Translations under genes and position numbers: made by a program
Source of the DNA: Flavobacteriaceae bacterium CRH
GTDB taxonomy: Bacteria > Bacteroidota > Bacteroidia > Flavobacteriales > Flavobacteriaceae
Reading direction: 5' to 3'
DNA length: 64,000 nucleotides
Assembly: GCA_001507425.1 (NCBI GenBank)
Contig: LMAJ01000011.1
Span: 1 to 64,000 of the forward strand
Part shown: piece by piece, positions 1-9,000 of the stretch
Layout: every line of letters starts with the position of its first letter
How positions within the stretch are numbered: the stretch's first letter is position 1
Notes under the pieces: generated by a model
Told to the model about the DNA's origin: nothing
Databases searched by the model: none
What the model saw: only the letters and a program-made list of their open reading frames with translations

Positions 1-2169
1 ACTCTAGCTTATAGTGGAGCAACAAACGCACCGACAACATATAGCATTGTTTGGAGTGCATCTCCAACGAATACTTTTGCAGCGGTAACAGATGCAACAT
101 TAAGTGCAAGTCCAATTTCAATTGCAGTTCCGGCAGGAACTGCGGCAGGAACATACACCGGAACATTAACGGTGAAAAACGGCAATAACTGTAGTTCTAG
201 TTCTGGTTCGGTTCCGGCGGGAACTGCGGCAGGAACTTACACCGGAACATTAACAGTGAAAAATGCCAATACCTGTACTTCAACACCCGGAATAAGTTTT
301 AGCGTTGTGGTAAATCCTTTGCCTACATCTCCGGTAATAGAAACGATAACGCCTGCCACTTGTACAGTAGCAACTGGTAGCATTGCTTTAAGCGGATTGC
401 CGGTTGGCGGAACATTAACTCTTTTTCCGGGTGCGATCGTAGAGCCATATTCAGGAACTGCAGTTACTATTTCCGGACTTGCTCCTAATACGTACACTTT
501 TACTGTAAATAATGGAACTTGTACTTCATTAGTTTCATCAAATGCAGTAGTACCTGGATTGGTTACCAATACTTATACGACTACATGGTCTAACGGAACA
601 CCAACACTGGATCAGAATATTGTTTTTGCAGGAAATTATGTTTCAGCAGGTGGGGGTTCAGGAAGTGTTAATGGTTGTAGCTGCACCGTAAATGCTGGCG
701 TAAATGTCGTAATGCAATTTCTTGATAATTTAACGTTAGTCAATTCTTTATCAAATAATGGCGGCACTGTAACTTTTGAAAACCATTCTAGTTTAGTACA
801 AATTGCAAATACCATTAATTCTGGAAATATTATTTATAAACGTACGGCTCCACTAATTCGTCAGGCCGATTATGTGTATTGGTCAACACCAGTAACACCA
901 CAACGACTTATAGATGTTTCTCCATTATCTTCCTACAATAGATTCCTGGGCTTTAATGGCGATACGTGGGTAGAAGTTTATCCAACTAATAATATGGTTG
1001 TTGGAAAAGGTTACATCATTCGTGGTCCGAATAATTATTCAAATACTTCAAAAGCAGATTATACGGCTTCATTTGTTGGCGTGCCTAACAATGGTAATTT
1101 ATCTGGTGAAACAGTAGCGGCGGGAAAATATTATTTGGTAGGAAATCCTTATCCTTCAGCTCTAAGTGCAAATGCATTTTTGGCAGCTAATCCATTTTTA
1201 GATGGAACTCTATATTTCTGGACTCACAATACTCCTGTTGTATTGGTAGGCGCATACCGTTATAATTCTGATGATTATGCAAGTTACAATTTAACTGGTG
1301 GTGTCGGGGTTCCTGCTCCGAGTGGAAATGGGGGGAATAATAACACTCCTCCATCTGGTAATATTGCTTCAGGTCAATCTTTTTTTGCAAGTACTATTAA
1401 TGCCGGAACAATTGTATATAATAACTCCATGCGACTTGGAGGAGCTTCGAATACCCAGTTTTATAAATCTGCAAGTACAACAGCAGCAACTGTTGAAAGA
1501 CATCGCGTGTGGCTTAACATGACCAACGAAGGCGGAGCTTTCAAACAAATGTTGGTTGGTTATGTTGAAGGTGCCAGCAATGAATATGAAAACAGATATG
1601 ACGGTAAAAGTTTTGATGCCAATCCGTATTTAGATTTTTATAGTGTTGGTAACGGCAATAGTTATGTTATTCAGGGTCGCGGATTACCTTTTACCGACAC
1701 TGATACAGTTCCGCTGGGTTACAGAAGCACAATTTCAGGTGATTTTTCAATTGCAATAGATCATGCAGATGGTGACTTGAGCAATCATGCAATCTATCTC
1801 GAAGATAAAACAACAAATGTTATTCATGATCTACGAGCCAGTAATTATACTTTTACAACATCAACCGGAACTTTTACAGATCGTTTTGTGTTGCGTTATG
1901 CAAACAAATCATTAGGAACCGGAGAGTTTGAAAAAGCAGATGAAAATGTTGTAGTAAGTGTAAGAAATAAAGCAATTACAATTAGTTCTGATGTAGAGAG
2001 ACTAGGAACTGTTTTAGTCTATGATTTCTCAGGAAAATTACTTTATAAGAAAGTCAATATTTCAGATACAATTTTAAAAATTGATAATTTAAAAATCTCT
2101 GATCAGGTGTTATTGGTCAAGGTAATTTTAGAAACAAATGCAACAAAAACATATAAGATTATTTACTAA
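1..2169 (+). CDS. T9SS-exported surface protein, 5' end cut by window edge
   Basis: The reading frame is open from base 1, so the gene starts outside the window; a GTG at 172 lies inside a repeat and is not a start. The visible 723 residues begin with two copies of a segment containing VPAGTAAGTYTGTLTVKN, followed by an Ig/PKD-like domain and then a long C-terminal module. That module has the landmarks YWSTPV, GKGYIIRGP, GNPYPSAL, LYFWTHNTP, RHRVWLNMTN, LVGYVEGASN, YLEDKTT and DRFVLRY, and ends in a beta-rich tail (VLVYDFSGKLLY to YKIIY). The same module ends the next two genes. From memory it matches the region annotated in flavobacteria as a T9SS type C sorting signal, so the protein should cross the outer membrane by T9SS. 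A role as adhesin or surface filament is inferred. No catalytic motif is seen. Confidence 0.8.
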   Translation, partial: TLAYSGATNAPTTYSIVWSASPTNTFAAVTDATLSASPISIAVPAGTAAGTYTGTLTVKNGNNCSSSSGSVPAGTAAGTYTGTLTVKNANTCTSTPGISFSVVVNPLPTSPVIETITPATCTVATGSIALSGLPVGGTLTLFPGAIVEPYSGTAVTISGLAPNTYTFTVNNGTCTSLVSSNAVVPGLVTNTYTTTWSNGTPTLDQNIVFAGNYVSAGGGSGSVNGCSCTVNAGVNVVMQFLDNLTLVNSLSNNGGTVTFENHSSLVQIANTINSGNIIYKRTAPLIRQADYVYWSTPVTPQRLIDVSPLSSYNRFLGFNGDTWVEVYPTNNMVVGKGYIIRGPNNYSNTSKADYTASFVGVPNNGNLSGETVAAGKYYLVGNPYPSALSANAFLAANPFLDGTLYFWTHNTPVVLVGAYRYNSDDYASYNLTGGVGVPAPSGNGGNNNTPPSGNIASGQSFFASTINAGTIVYNNSMRLGGASNTQFYKSASTTAATVERHRVWLNMTNEGGAFKQMLVGYVEGASNEYENRYDGKSFDANPYLDFYSVGNGNSYVIQGRGLPFTDTDTVPLGYRSTISGDFSIAIDHADGDLSNHAIYLEDKTTNVIHDLRASNYTFTTSTGTFTDRFVLRYANKSLGTGEFEKADENVVVSVRNKAITISSDVERLGTVLVYDFSGKLLYKKVNISDTILKIDNLKISDQVLLVKVILETNATKTYKIIY
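127..265 (+). repeat. Two in-frame copies of an 84-bp repeat
   Basis: Near-identical segments start at 127 and 211, a period of 84 bases (28 residues). They encode VPAGTAAGTYTGTLTVKN followed by a short variable stretch. Differences are mostly at third codon positions. The array probably continues upstream of the window, because the preceding sequence is of the same low-complexity Ala/Thr/Ser type. Confidence 0.8.
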
Positions 2170-2186
2170 AAAGTAATTTTTGAGTT

Positions 2187-2225
2187 AAAAAAGTCCACTT
2201 GTACATTTTCAAGTGGACTTTTTTT
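2187..2225 (+). terminator. Intrinsic terminator after the first surface protein
   Basis: Perfect inverted repeat AAAAAGTCCACTTG / CAAGTGGACTTTTT with a 9-base loop, running into a T tract, 18 bases after the stop codon. Confidence 0.85.
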
Positions 2226-2663
2226 ATGGAAAAATGTTAAAAAGTAAGAAATAAAAGTAGGGATTTTAAAACACAATATTTTTTATTTAACATCAAAAAT
2301 GTATTTCGTCGTTAATTGGTGTTTTTTGTCGGAAAAGTTAATTTTTAAAATAAAACACTTGTAAGACATTCTTTTTTATACTTTATTTGGAATAGAATAA
2401 TCTTAAAAGGAATAATTTATTTTAAAAAGTTCTGACGTTTAAAGAGTTAGCATTTTTTTGAAGTTTGGTCAGGTTTTACATTCGCATTTTGAAAATTTAT
2501 TTTGTAAAAAAAAGCTTTCAAAATGTTAAAAAATACATTTTTATTCAAAATTGTAAAACCAATCTTACCTAAAAGTCGTAAATCTTTAAAAATCAGAGTT
2601 TTTGAGTATTCCTAAAAAAATCATTCCAAAGACAAATTATAAATACAAATACCACCCAAGTCT
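2226..2663 (+). other. AT-rich gene-free stretch upstream of the second surface protein
   Basis: This stretch of about 440 bases has no supported gene. It is very AT-rich and contains an inverted repeat, CATTTTGAAA at 2485-2494 and TTTCAAAATG at 2516-2525, which could be a regulatory hairpin. It presumably holds the promoter of the 2049-residue gene, but I could not fix a convincing -33/-7 pair. Confidence 0.4.
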
Positions 2664-5600
2664 ATGATTAGAAAATTACTTTTACTCGTTAATTCTTTAT
2701 TTTTTAATTCTTCTTCGGAAAAGTCATTTCTACCGAGTGTAAAACTACTTTGTCTGGTGATGTTTTTTACTGTTTCATTTGCTAATGCAGAGACCTATTT
2801 TTCAATAGCTAGTGGCAATTGGACAAGTAGAAATACGTGGTCATTAACATCGGGAGGTGGACGTGTTGGTAATGGTGTGTTTCCTGTTGCGGGAGATGTT
2901 GTGCATATAGAAGGGGGCTTTACGGTTACTTTAACAACAAACGCTGCTTGTGCTACAATCGACTTTTCTACAGGTGCGAATAGCAGTTTGGTACTTGGTA
3001 CTAATACACTAAATGTCTCCGGAAATATTACTATACCTAGGGCACCCACACTTAATACTTTAAATGTTGGTGCAGGAAATTTAACTGCTGCTTCGATTGA
3101 TTTCCCAACAACAGGTAGTGCTGTACGACATAAAATTATTATTTCAACAGGTACGGTAACTGTTTCAGGTAGCATATCTACAGATAGCAATTCAGCAACA
3201 AGTGCAACAATTGAGTTTACCGGAGCTGGAACCTTAAAAGTTGGAGGGGATTTTTTCGCCAGTGGTGGTGGTGCTCTAACACAGAGTACAGGTACTGTTG
3301 AATTAAATGGAGCAAATCAATCTTTCAATTCATTTACTTATTACAATCTTACACTTTCAGGAAGCGGTACAAAAACATTTAATTCAGTTGATCCAACTTC
3401 TGTAACAAATAACCTGATCATAAATTCTGGAGTAAATGCTAATCTTAGCACTCTAACTCATACAGCAAATAAATTGACATTGGGTAGTACTCAGGCACTT
3501 CCAAGTTCTTGGGGAAGTACAACTTCAAATGCTACAAATAAAAGCGATGTATATTTTACTGCTACTACTGGTAAAATAAATGTGACAACAAGTACGTGTT
3601 CTACTTTCTCTTCAGTAACTCCGATAACGAATGTTTCATTCAATACTTTAAATAAAACAACTTCAGCTTCAAGTACAACAGGCTATGAGAATTATACAAC
3701 AGATACACCAACTACAGTATTCAAAACTCAATATTATCCATTAACTGTAAAAGGAAATACAGGCGGAGATGTAAATGTTTATTATACTGCATTTTTTGAC
3801 TGGAATAATGATGGTGATTTTGATGATGCCGATGAATATTATATAATTGGTACTATTAGAAATTCTTCTGGCACAGATGCCAAGATTACTTCTGTTTATG
3901 TTCAAATTCCTTCTACAGCGGTTACAGGAACTATAAAAATGCGTGTAATTGGTCGACTTACTAATTACAATACGACACCTTGTGCTATTAGTGGCAGTAC
4001 AGGACAAATGGAAGATTACACAGTAACAATTCAGGGTGGATGTACAGAGACTATAGCAACTACGAATACTTTAACAAGCGCTGCTAGTGTTTGTCCAAAT
4101 GCTCCATTTACACTTTCATTAGGAAGTACATATGGTGAGGCAGTAACCTATTTATGGGAAACTTCTCCAGACGGAAATGCGCCATGGACAGCTGCAACAA
4201 CACCTTCAGTTGACTTTTTTAACAGTACATTTTCAACCAATCAGGCTACTAACACAACAGTTGGTGACATAATTCTTGTTGGTCCCGATACAAAAATCAA
4301 CGCAGGAGCATTAGAATTAACCGACATTACTGAAACTGGACACAATGGTGGTTTTTTAATAAACAAAGCAAACACTGCTAATATAACTCCATTTACAGCT
4401 ACTTTTAAGTATAGAATTTGGGATGGCGGTCTTGGATTTACAGGCGCAGATGGTATGAGTTTAAGTTATGGTTCTAATTTGCCAGCTAATGCCGGAGGGG
4501 GAGAAAACGGAGAAGGATCAGGACTTATTATACAATTTGATACTTACGATAACGAAGCTGCTATTACCGGAAGCCGTGTTAGGGTATTATACAATAATGC
4601 AATTCTTTTTAATACAGCTATTAATGCACCTTTTAATTTAAGAACTTCGGTATTTAGAGATGTCAATTTAGCGGTTGATACCGATGGATATTTAACATTG
4701 GGTATACAAAATTCATCAGGAACAATGATTACGGTTGTTTCTAAATTGTTGTTACCAGGTTATGCAGCAGCTAACAAATCTACATGGAAGTTTAAATTTT
4801 CTGCCCGTACAGGTGGAACAAAAGACAAACATAGTATCGATGATCTTGTTATTACCTATTTAGATTCGGCAAATTCAAAAGCTAAATTTACAACTTCAGA
4901 AACGACTAAAACCTATTATCGTGCTACAATAACTTGCGGATCTTCTTCTGTTACATCTACGCCAGTTTTAGTTGATATTACTTCTGCTGCCATAACTCCA
5001 ATTACAGCATCTACTTGTTCTAGTGCTGCTTTTACTGTTACACCGGTAAATGGTACAAATGGTACTGTTCCTTCAGGAACAACTTACAGCTGGCCAATTC
5101 CGGTAGTTACCGGAGGATTAACAGGAGGTGCAGCAAGTACAGCAACGTCATCTAGTATTACCGGGACTTTAGCAAATCCAACGACTTCAGCTCAGACAGC
5201 GACCTATACCGTTACTCCAACTACATCAGGTTGTGCGGGAGCTACATTTACGGTTACTGTTACGGTTAATCCATTGCCAACACCAACTTTTACGGCACAA
5301 CCAGCAACGTCACCTTGTATTGGAACATTAGTTACTTATACAACACAAGGATCAATGACTAATTATATCTGGGGATTTCCAGGAACAGCAGGAACAAATT
5401 ATACAATTGTTTCTGGTGGAACAACAGCAGATAACACCGTTACTTTAAGATATTTAACAGCAGGTAGTAAAACCGTAACGATTAATTATACAAATACTAA
5501 TGGTTGTAAGGCAGCTTCAGCAACTTCTTCATCAGCAGTTACAGTAAATGCATTGCCAACACCAACATTTACGGCACAACCGGCAACTTCACCTTGTATT

Positions 5601-8600
5601 GGTACATCGGTTACTTATACGACAGATGCCGGAATGACTAATTATACTTGGGGATTTCCAGGTACGGCAGGAACTGATTATACTATTGTTTCCGGAGGTA
5701 CAACCGCAACAAACACCGTTACTTTAAGATATTTAACAACCGGTAGTAAAACCGTAACCATCAATTACACAAATACTAATGGCTGTACGGCAGCTTCAGC
5801 AACTTCATCATCAGCGGTTACTGTAAATGCATTACCAACACCAACATTTACGGCACAACCTGCAACTTCACCTTGTATTGGAACATCAGTTACTTACACG
5901 ACAGATGCTGGAATGACTAATTATACTTGGGGATTTCCAGGCACAGCAGGAACAAATTATACCATTGTTTCGGGAGGTACAACAGTAACAAACACCGTTA
6001 CTTTAAGATATTTAACAGTTGGAAGTAAAACTGTAACCATCAATTATACAAATATTAATGGTTGTACGGCAGCTTCGGCAACTTCTTCATCAGCAGTTAC
6101 TGTAAACGCATTACCAACACCAACATTTACAGCACAACCGGCAACTTCACCTTGTATTGGTACATCGGTTACTTATACGACAGATGCCGGAATGACTAAT
6201 TATACTTGGGGATTTCCAGGTACGGCAGGAACTGATTATGCTATTGTTTCCGGAGGCACAACTGCAACAAACACGGTTACTTTAAGATATTTAACCGCTG
6301 GTAGTAAAACCGTAACCATCAATTATACAAATACTAATGGCTGTACGGCAGCTTCAGCAACTTCTTCATCAGCAGTTACTGTAAACGCATTGCCAACACC
6401 GACATTTACGGCACAACCTGCATCATCAACTTGTATCGGGACATCGGTTATTTATACTACTGAAACGGGAATGACTACTTATACTTGGACATTTCCGGGT
6501 ACAGCAGGGACTGATTATACCATTGTTTCAGGAGGTACAACAGCGGATAACACTGTTACCTTAAGATATTTAACAACCGGAAGTAAAACGGTAACCATTA
6601 ATTACACAAATACTAATGGCTGTACGGCAGCTTCAGCAACTTCTTCATCAGCAGTTACTGTAAATGCTTTGCCAGTTATTACAACACAGCCTCAACCTCT
6701 TACATTATGTCAGGGTGAAAACGGAAGCTTCAGTGTTGTAACATCAGCGACAAGCCCAACATATCAATGGGAATATAGCACTAGTACTTCTGGACCTTGG
6801 ACAGTAACAAATGGCGCGGCTGGCGTTTCAGGACATAATACAGCTACTTTATCATTAGCAAATGTACCAGCCAATTATTCTAATTACTATGTGCGTAGTA
6901 TAGTAACTAGTAGTACTTGCAATACTATTTCTAATGCAGTTTTATTAACTGTAAACCCACTCCCAACATCCCCAAGTGTAAGCACAACCAATGTTGACTG
7001 TGCCTCTTTAGGAAGCGTAACGTTGAGCAATCTTCCTTCATCAGGAACCTGGACACTGGAAAGAAGTCCCGGTGCAGTTATAACAACAGGTACAGGAATC
7101 ACTACAACCATTACAGGTCTGGCAGCGGGCACTTATACTTTTAAAGTAAGCAACGGTACCTGTACTTCGGCAGCATCTTCAGATGCCGTGATCACAGACC
7201 AGTCTTCTACAACATGGAACGGTAGTTCATGGTCGCCTGTGGCACCTGATGCTACAAGAGCTGCTATTATCGCAGGTCCTTTTACTGTAGGTGCTGATTT
7301 AACGGTTTGTTCTTTAACCATAAACAGCGGTATTAACATCGTTGTACCTTCTGACCGTACTATTACTATTGTAAACGGCCTTACCGTTACTACGGGCTCA
7401 AGCTTAACATTCGAGAACCACTCAAGTCTGGTTCAGATCAACAATAACGCTGTCAACTCAGGAAAAATTACTTATAAACGTATCGCTGCACAAATTCGTC
7501 AGGCTGATTACGTATACTGGTCAACACCGGTAACCCCACAAAGGCTTATTGATGTTTCTCCGGCAACTCCGTATGTTAATTTCTATGGCTTTAATGGTAC
7601 GACATGGGCATCTGCTTACCCGACAGGCAATATGATGGTAGGTAAAGGATACATCATTCGTGGTCCTAACGGTTATTCCAATACGGCAAAAGCGGATTAT
7701 CAGGCTTCGTTTATAGGAATACCTAACAATGGTATTATATCCGGGGAGACAATGGCAGCGGGTAAATACTATTTAATCGGAAACCCGTATCCGTCTGCTT
7801 TGGATGCCAATACTTTTATAACACAAAACAATTTCCTTGAAGGAACATTATATTTCTGGACACATAACACACCAGTAGTCCTTACAGGAGCTTACCGATA
7901 CAGCTCTACGGATTATGCCAGTTATAATATGACCGGAGGTGTGGGAACCGGTACACAGGCCGCCAGCGGAAATCCTTCAAACAACAACAACAAACCAACC
8001 GGTAAGATCGGCGCAGGACAATCCTTCTTTGCTGCTACTGCTACTGCGGGAACGATAAGCTTTAACAATGGCATGCGACTTGGAGCTGCCGATAATACAC
8101 AGTTCTTTAAATCGGCTTCTAAAACTGCTGCGGTTGAAAGACACCGTGTTTGGTTAAACATGACCAATGCCGAAGGTGCTTTCAAACAAATGCTTGTGGG
8201 TTATGTACAAGGCGCTTCCAACGATTATGAAGCGAGATACGATGGAGTAAGTTTTGATGCCAATCCGTATATTGATTTCTATAGTGTTGCCAACGGTAAT
8301 AATTATGTTATCCAGGCGCGTGCATTGCCATTTACCAATACAGACCTGGTTCCTTTAGGATACAGAACTACCATTGCAGGAGAATTTACCATTGCCATAG
8401 ACGAGGCAGACGGAAATTTAAGCACGCAGGTTATTTATCTTGAGGATAAAACCACGGGCACCATTCATGATTTAACGGCGGGCAACTATAAATTCACCAC
8501 AACGGCAGGAACTTTTGCAGATCGTTTTGTATTGCGTTACACCAACAAAACACTTGGAACGGGAGATTTTGAAAATGTAGAGAATGGCCTTTTGATCTCG

Positions 8601-8813
8601 GTTAAGGAAAAAACCATCAAAGTAACCTCTTCTACAGAAACCATCAAAGAAGTTACCATTTATGATATATCAGGAAAACTGCTTTACAGCAAAAAGAAAG
8701 TTGGAACAACCGAACTACAAATCCAGAACCTGCAATCTTCAAATCAGGTATTGCTTGTAAAAGTTACCCTGGAGAATAACTTTACAACAACAAAGAAAAT
8801 TATTTTTAACTAA
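2664..8813 (+). CDS. Giant T9SS surface protein: GEVED, lectin-like, five Ig/PKD repeats
   Basis: 2049 residues. The N-terminal hydrophobic segment (about residues 25-43, ending FANA) is a signal peptide. A GEVED-type domain lies near residues 373-457 (DWNNDGDFDDADE, GQMEDYTV). An L-type/concanavalin-like lectin domain lies near 518-742 (GADGMSLSYG, IIQFDTYDNEA) and appears inserted into an Ig-like domain. Five 93-residue Ig/PKD repeats span about 871-1335, then two more Ig-like domains, then the C-terminal module shared with the flanking genes, read as a T9SS type C sorting region. A role as adhesin or carbohydrate-binding surface protein is inferred; no enzyme active site is visible. From about base 6958 the third-codon GC looks higher than in the N-terminal half, which suggests a mosaic origin. 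Confidence 0.85.
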   Translation: MIRKLLLLVNSLFFNSSSEKSFLPSVKLLCLVMFFTVSFANAETYFSIASGNWTSRNTWSLTSGGGRVGNGVFPVAGDVVHIEGGFTVTLTTNAACATIDFSTGANSSLVLGTNTLNVSGNITIPRAPTLNTLNVGAGNLTAASIDFPTTGSAVRHKIIISTGTVTVSGSISTDSNSATSATIEFTGAGTLKVGGDFFASGGGALTQSTGTVELNGANQSFNSFTYYNLTLSGSGTKTFNSVDPTSVTNNLIINSGVNANLSTLTHTANKLTLGSTQALPSSWGSTTSNATNKSDVYFTATTGKINVTTSTCSTFSSVTPITNVSFNTLNKTTSASSTTGYENYTTDTPTTVFKTQYYPLTVKGNTGGDVNVYYTAFFDWNNDGDFDDADEYYIIGTIRNSSGTDAKITSVYVQIPSTAVTGTIKMRVIGRLTNYNTTPCAISGSTGQMEDYTVTIQGGCTETIATTNTLTSAASVCPNAPFTLSLGSTYGEAVTYLWETSPDGNAPWTAATTPSVDFFNSTFSTNQATNTTVGDIILVGPDTKINAGALELTDITETGHNGGFLINKANTANITPFTATFKYRIWDGGLGFTGADGMSLSYGSNLPANAGGGENGEGSGLIIQFDTYDNEAAITGSRVRVLYNNAILFNTAINAPFNLRTSVFRDVNLAVDTDGYLTLGIQNSSGTMITVVSKLLLPGYAAANKSTWKFKFSARTGGTKDKHSIDDLVITYLDSANSKAKFTTSETTKTYYRATITCGSSSVTSTPVLVDITSAAITPITASTCSSAAFTVTPVNGTNGTVPSGTTYSWPIPVVTGGLTGGAASTATSSSITGTLANPTTSAQTATYTVTPTTSGCAGATFTVTVTVNPLPTPTFTAQPATSPCIGTLVTYTTQGSMTNYIWGFPGTAGTNYTIVSGGTTADNTVTLRYLTAGSKTVTINYTNTNGCKAASATSSSAVTVNALPTPTFTAQPATSPCIGTSVTYTTDAGMTNYTWGFPGTAGTDYTIVSGGTTATNTVTLRYLTTGSKTVTINYTNTNGCTAASATSSSAVTVNALPTPTFTAQPATSPCIGTSVTYTTDAGMTNYTWGFPGTAGTNYTIVSGGTTVTNTVTLRYLTVGSKTVTINYTNINGCTAASATSSSAVTVNALPTPTFTAQPATSPCIGTSVTYTTDAGMTNYTWGFPGTAGTDYAIVSGGTTATNTVTLRYLTAGSKTVTINYTNTNGCTAASATSSSAVTVNALPTPTFTAQPASSTCIGTSVIYTTETGMTTYTWTFPGTAGTDYTIVSGGTTADNTVTLRYLTTGSKTVTINYTNTNGCTAASATSSSAVTVNALPVITTQPQPLTLCQGENGSFSVVTSATSPTYQWEYSTSTSGPWTVTNGAAGVSGHNTATLSLANVPANYSNYYVRSIVTSSTCNTISNAVLLTVNPLPTSPSVSTTNVDCASLGSVTLSNLPSSGTWTLERSPGAVITTGTGITTTITGLAAGTYTFKVSNGTCTSAASSDAVITDQSSTTWNGSSWSPVAPDATRAAIIAGPFTVGADLTVCSLTINSGINIVVPSDRTITIVNGLTVTTGSSLTFENHSSLVQINNNAVNSGKITYKRIAAQIRQADYVYWSTPVTPQRLIDVSPATPYVNFYGFNGTTWASAYPTGNMMVGKGYIIRGPNGYSNTAKADYQASFIGIPNNGIISGETMAAGKYYLIGNPYPSALDANTFITQNNFLEGTLYFWTHNTPVVLTGAYRYSSTDYASYNMTGGVGTGTQAASGNPSNNNNKPTGKIGAGQSFFAATATAGTISFNNGMRLGAADNTQFFKSASKTAAVERHRVWLNMTNAEGAFKQMLVGYVQGASNDYEARYDGVSFDANPYIDFYSVANGNNYVIQARALPFTNTDLVPLGYRTTIAGEFTIAIDEADGNLSTQVIYLEDKTTGTIHDLTAGNYKFTTTAGTFADRFVLRYTNKTLGTGDFENVENGLLISVKEKTIKVTSSTETIKEVTIYDISGKLLYSKKKVGTTELQIQNLQSSNQVLLVKVTLENNFTTTKKIIFN
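5274..6668 (+). repeat. Five tandem 279-bp in-frame repeats
   Basis: Units start at 5274, 5553, 5832, 6111 and 6390 and end at 6668, an exact 279-base period (93 residues). Each encodes an Ig/PKD-like domain beginning LPTPTFTAQPA and ending SSAVTVNA. Units 2-4 are almost identical; units 1 and 5 have diverged (unit 5 has STCIGTSVIYTTETGM). Such near-identical units are prone to copy-number change. Confidence 0.95.
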
Positions 8814-8835
8814 AAGTTAAATAAGGTTTAGAGTA

Positions 8836-8866
8836 AAAAGACGCACTATTTAGTGCGTCTTTTTTG
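8836..8866 (+). terminator. Intrinsic terminator after the giant surface protein
   Basis: AAAAGACGCACTA, three-base loop, AGTGCGTCTTTT then more T. The stem core AGACGCAC resembles the dispersed palindromes at 29508-29611 and 50372-50397. Confidence 0.85.
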
Positions 8867-9000
8867 TTTTTATCATGTAAAAATAGATTTTATAATTTCA
8901 TTGAAATATCACGGAAAGTGGGTATTGCGGGATTTAAACCCAAATTATAATTTTAATCAAATTCTTATATATAAATAATAATATAAACTTCATTTTAATT

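Noticed and set aside
172..174. GTG as start of the first gene
   Set aside because: The frame is open to base 1 and the GTG encodes Val inside a repeat (LTVKN).
5274..6668. Regular repeats that could suggest a CRISPR array
   Set aside because: The 279-bp units are contiguous, in frame and encode protein domains; there are no short direct repeats with unique spacers and no cas genes.
7922..8185. Antisense frames inside the large surface-protein genes
   Set aside because: Long opposite-strand frames arise from Thr/Ser/Ala-rich repeat coding; the encoded peptides have no recognisable features.
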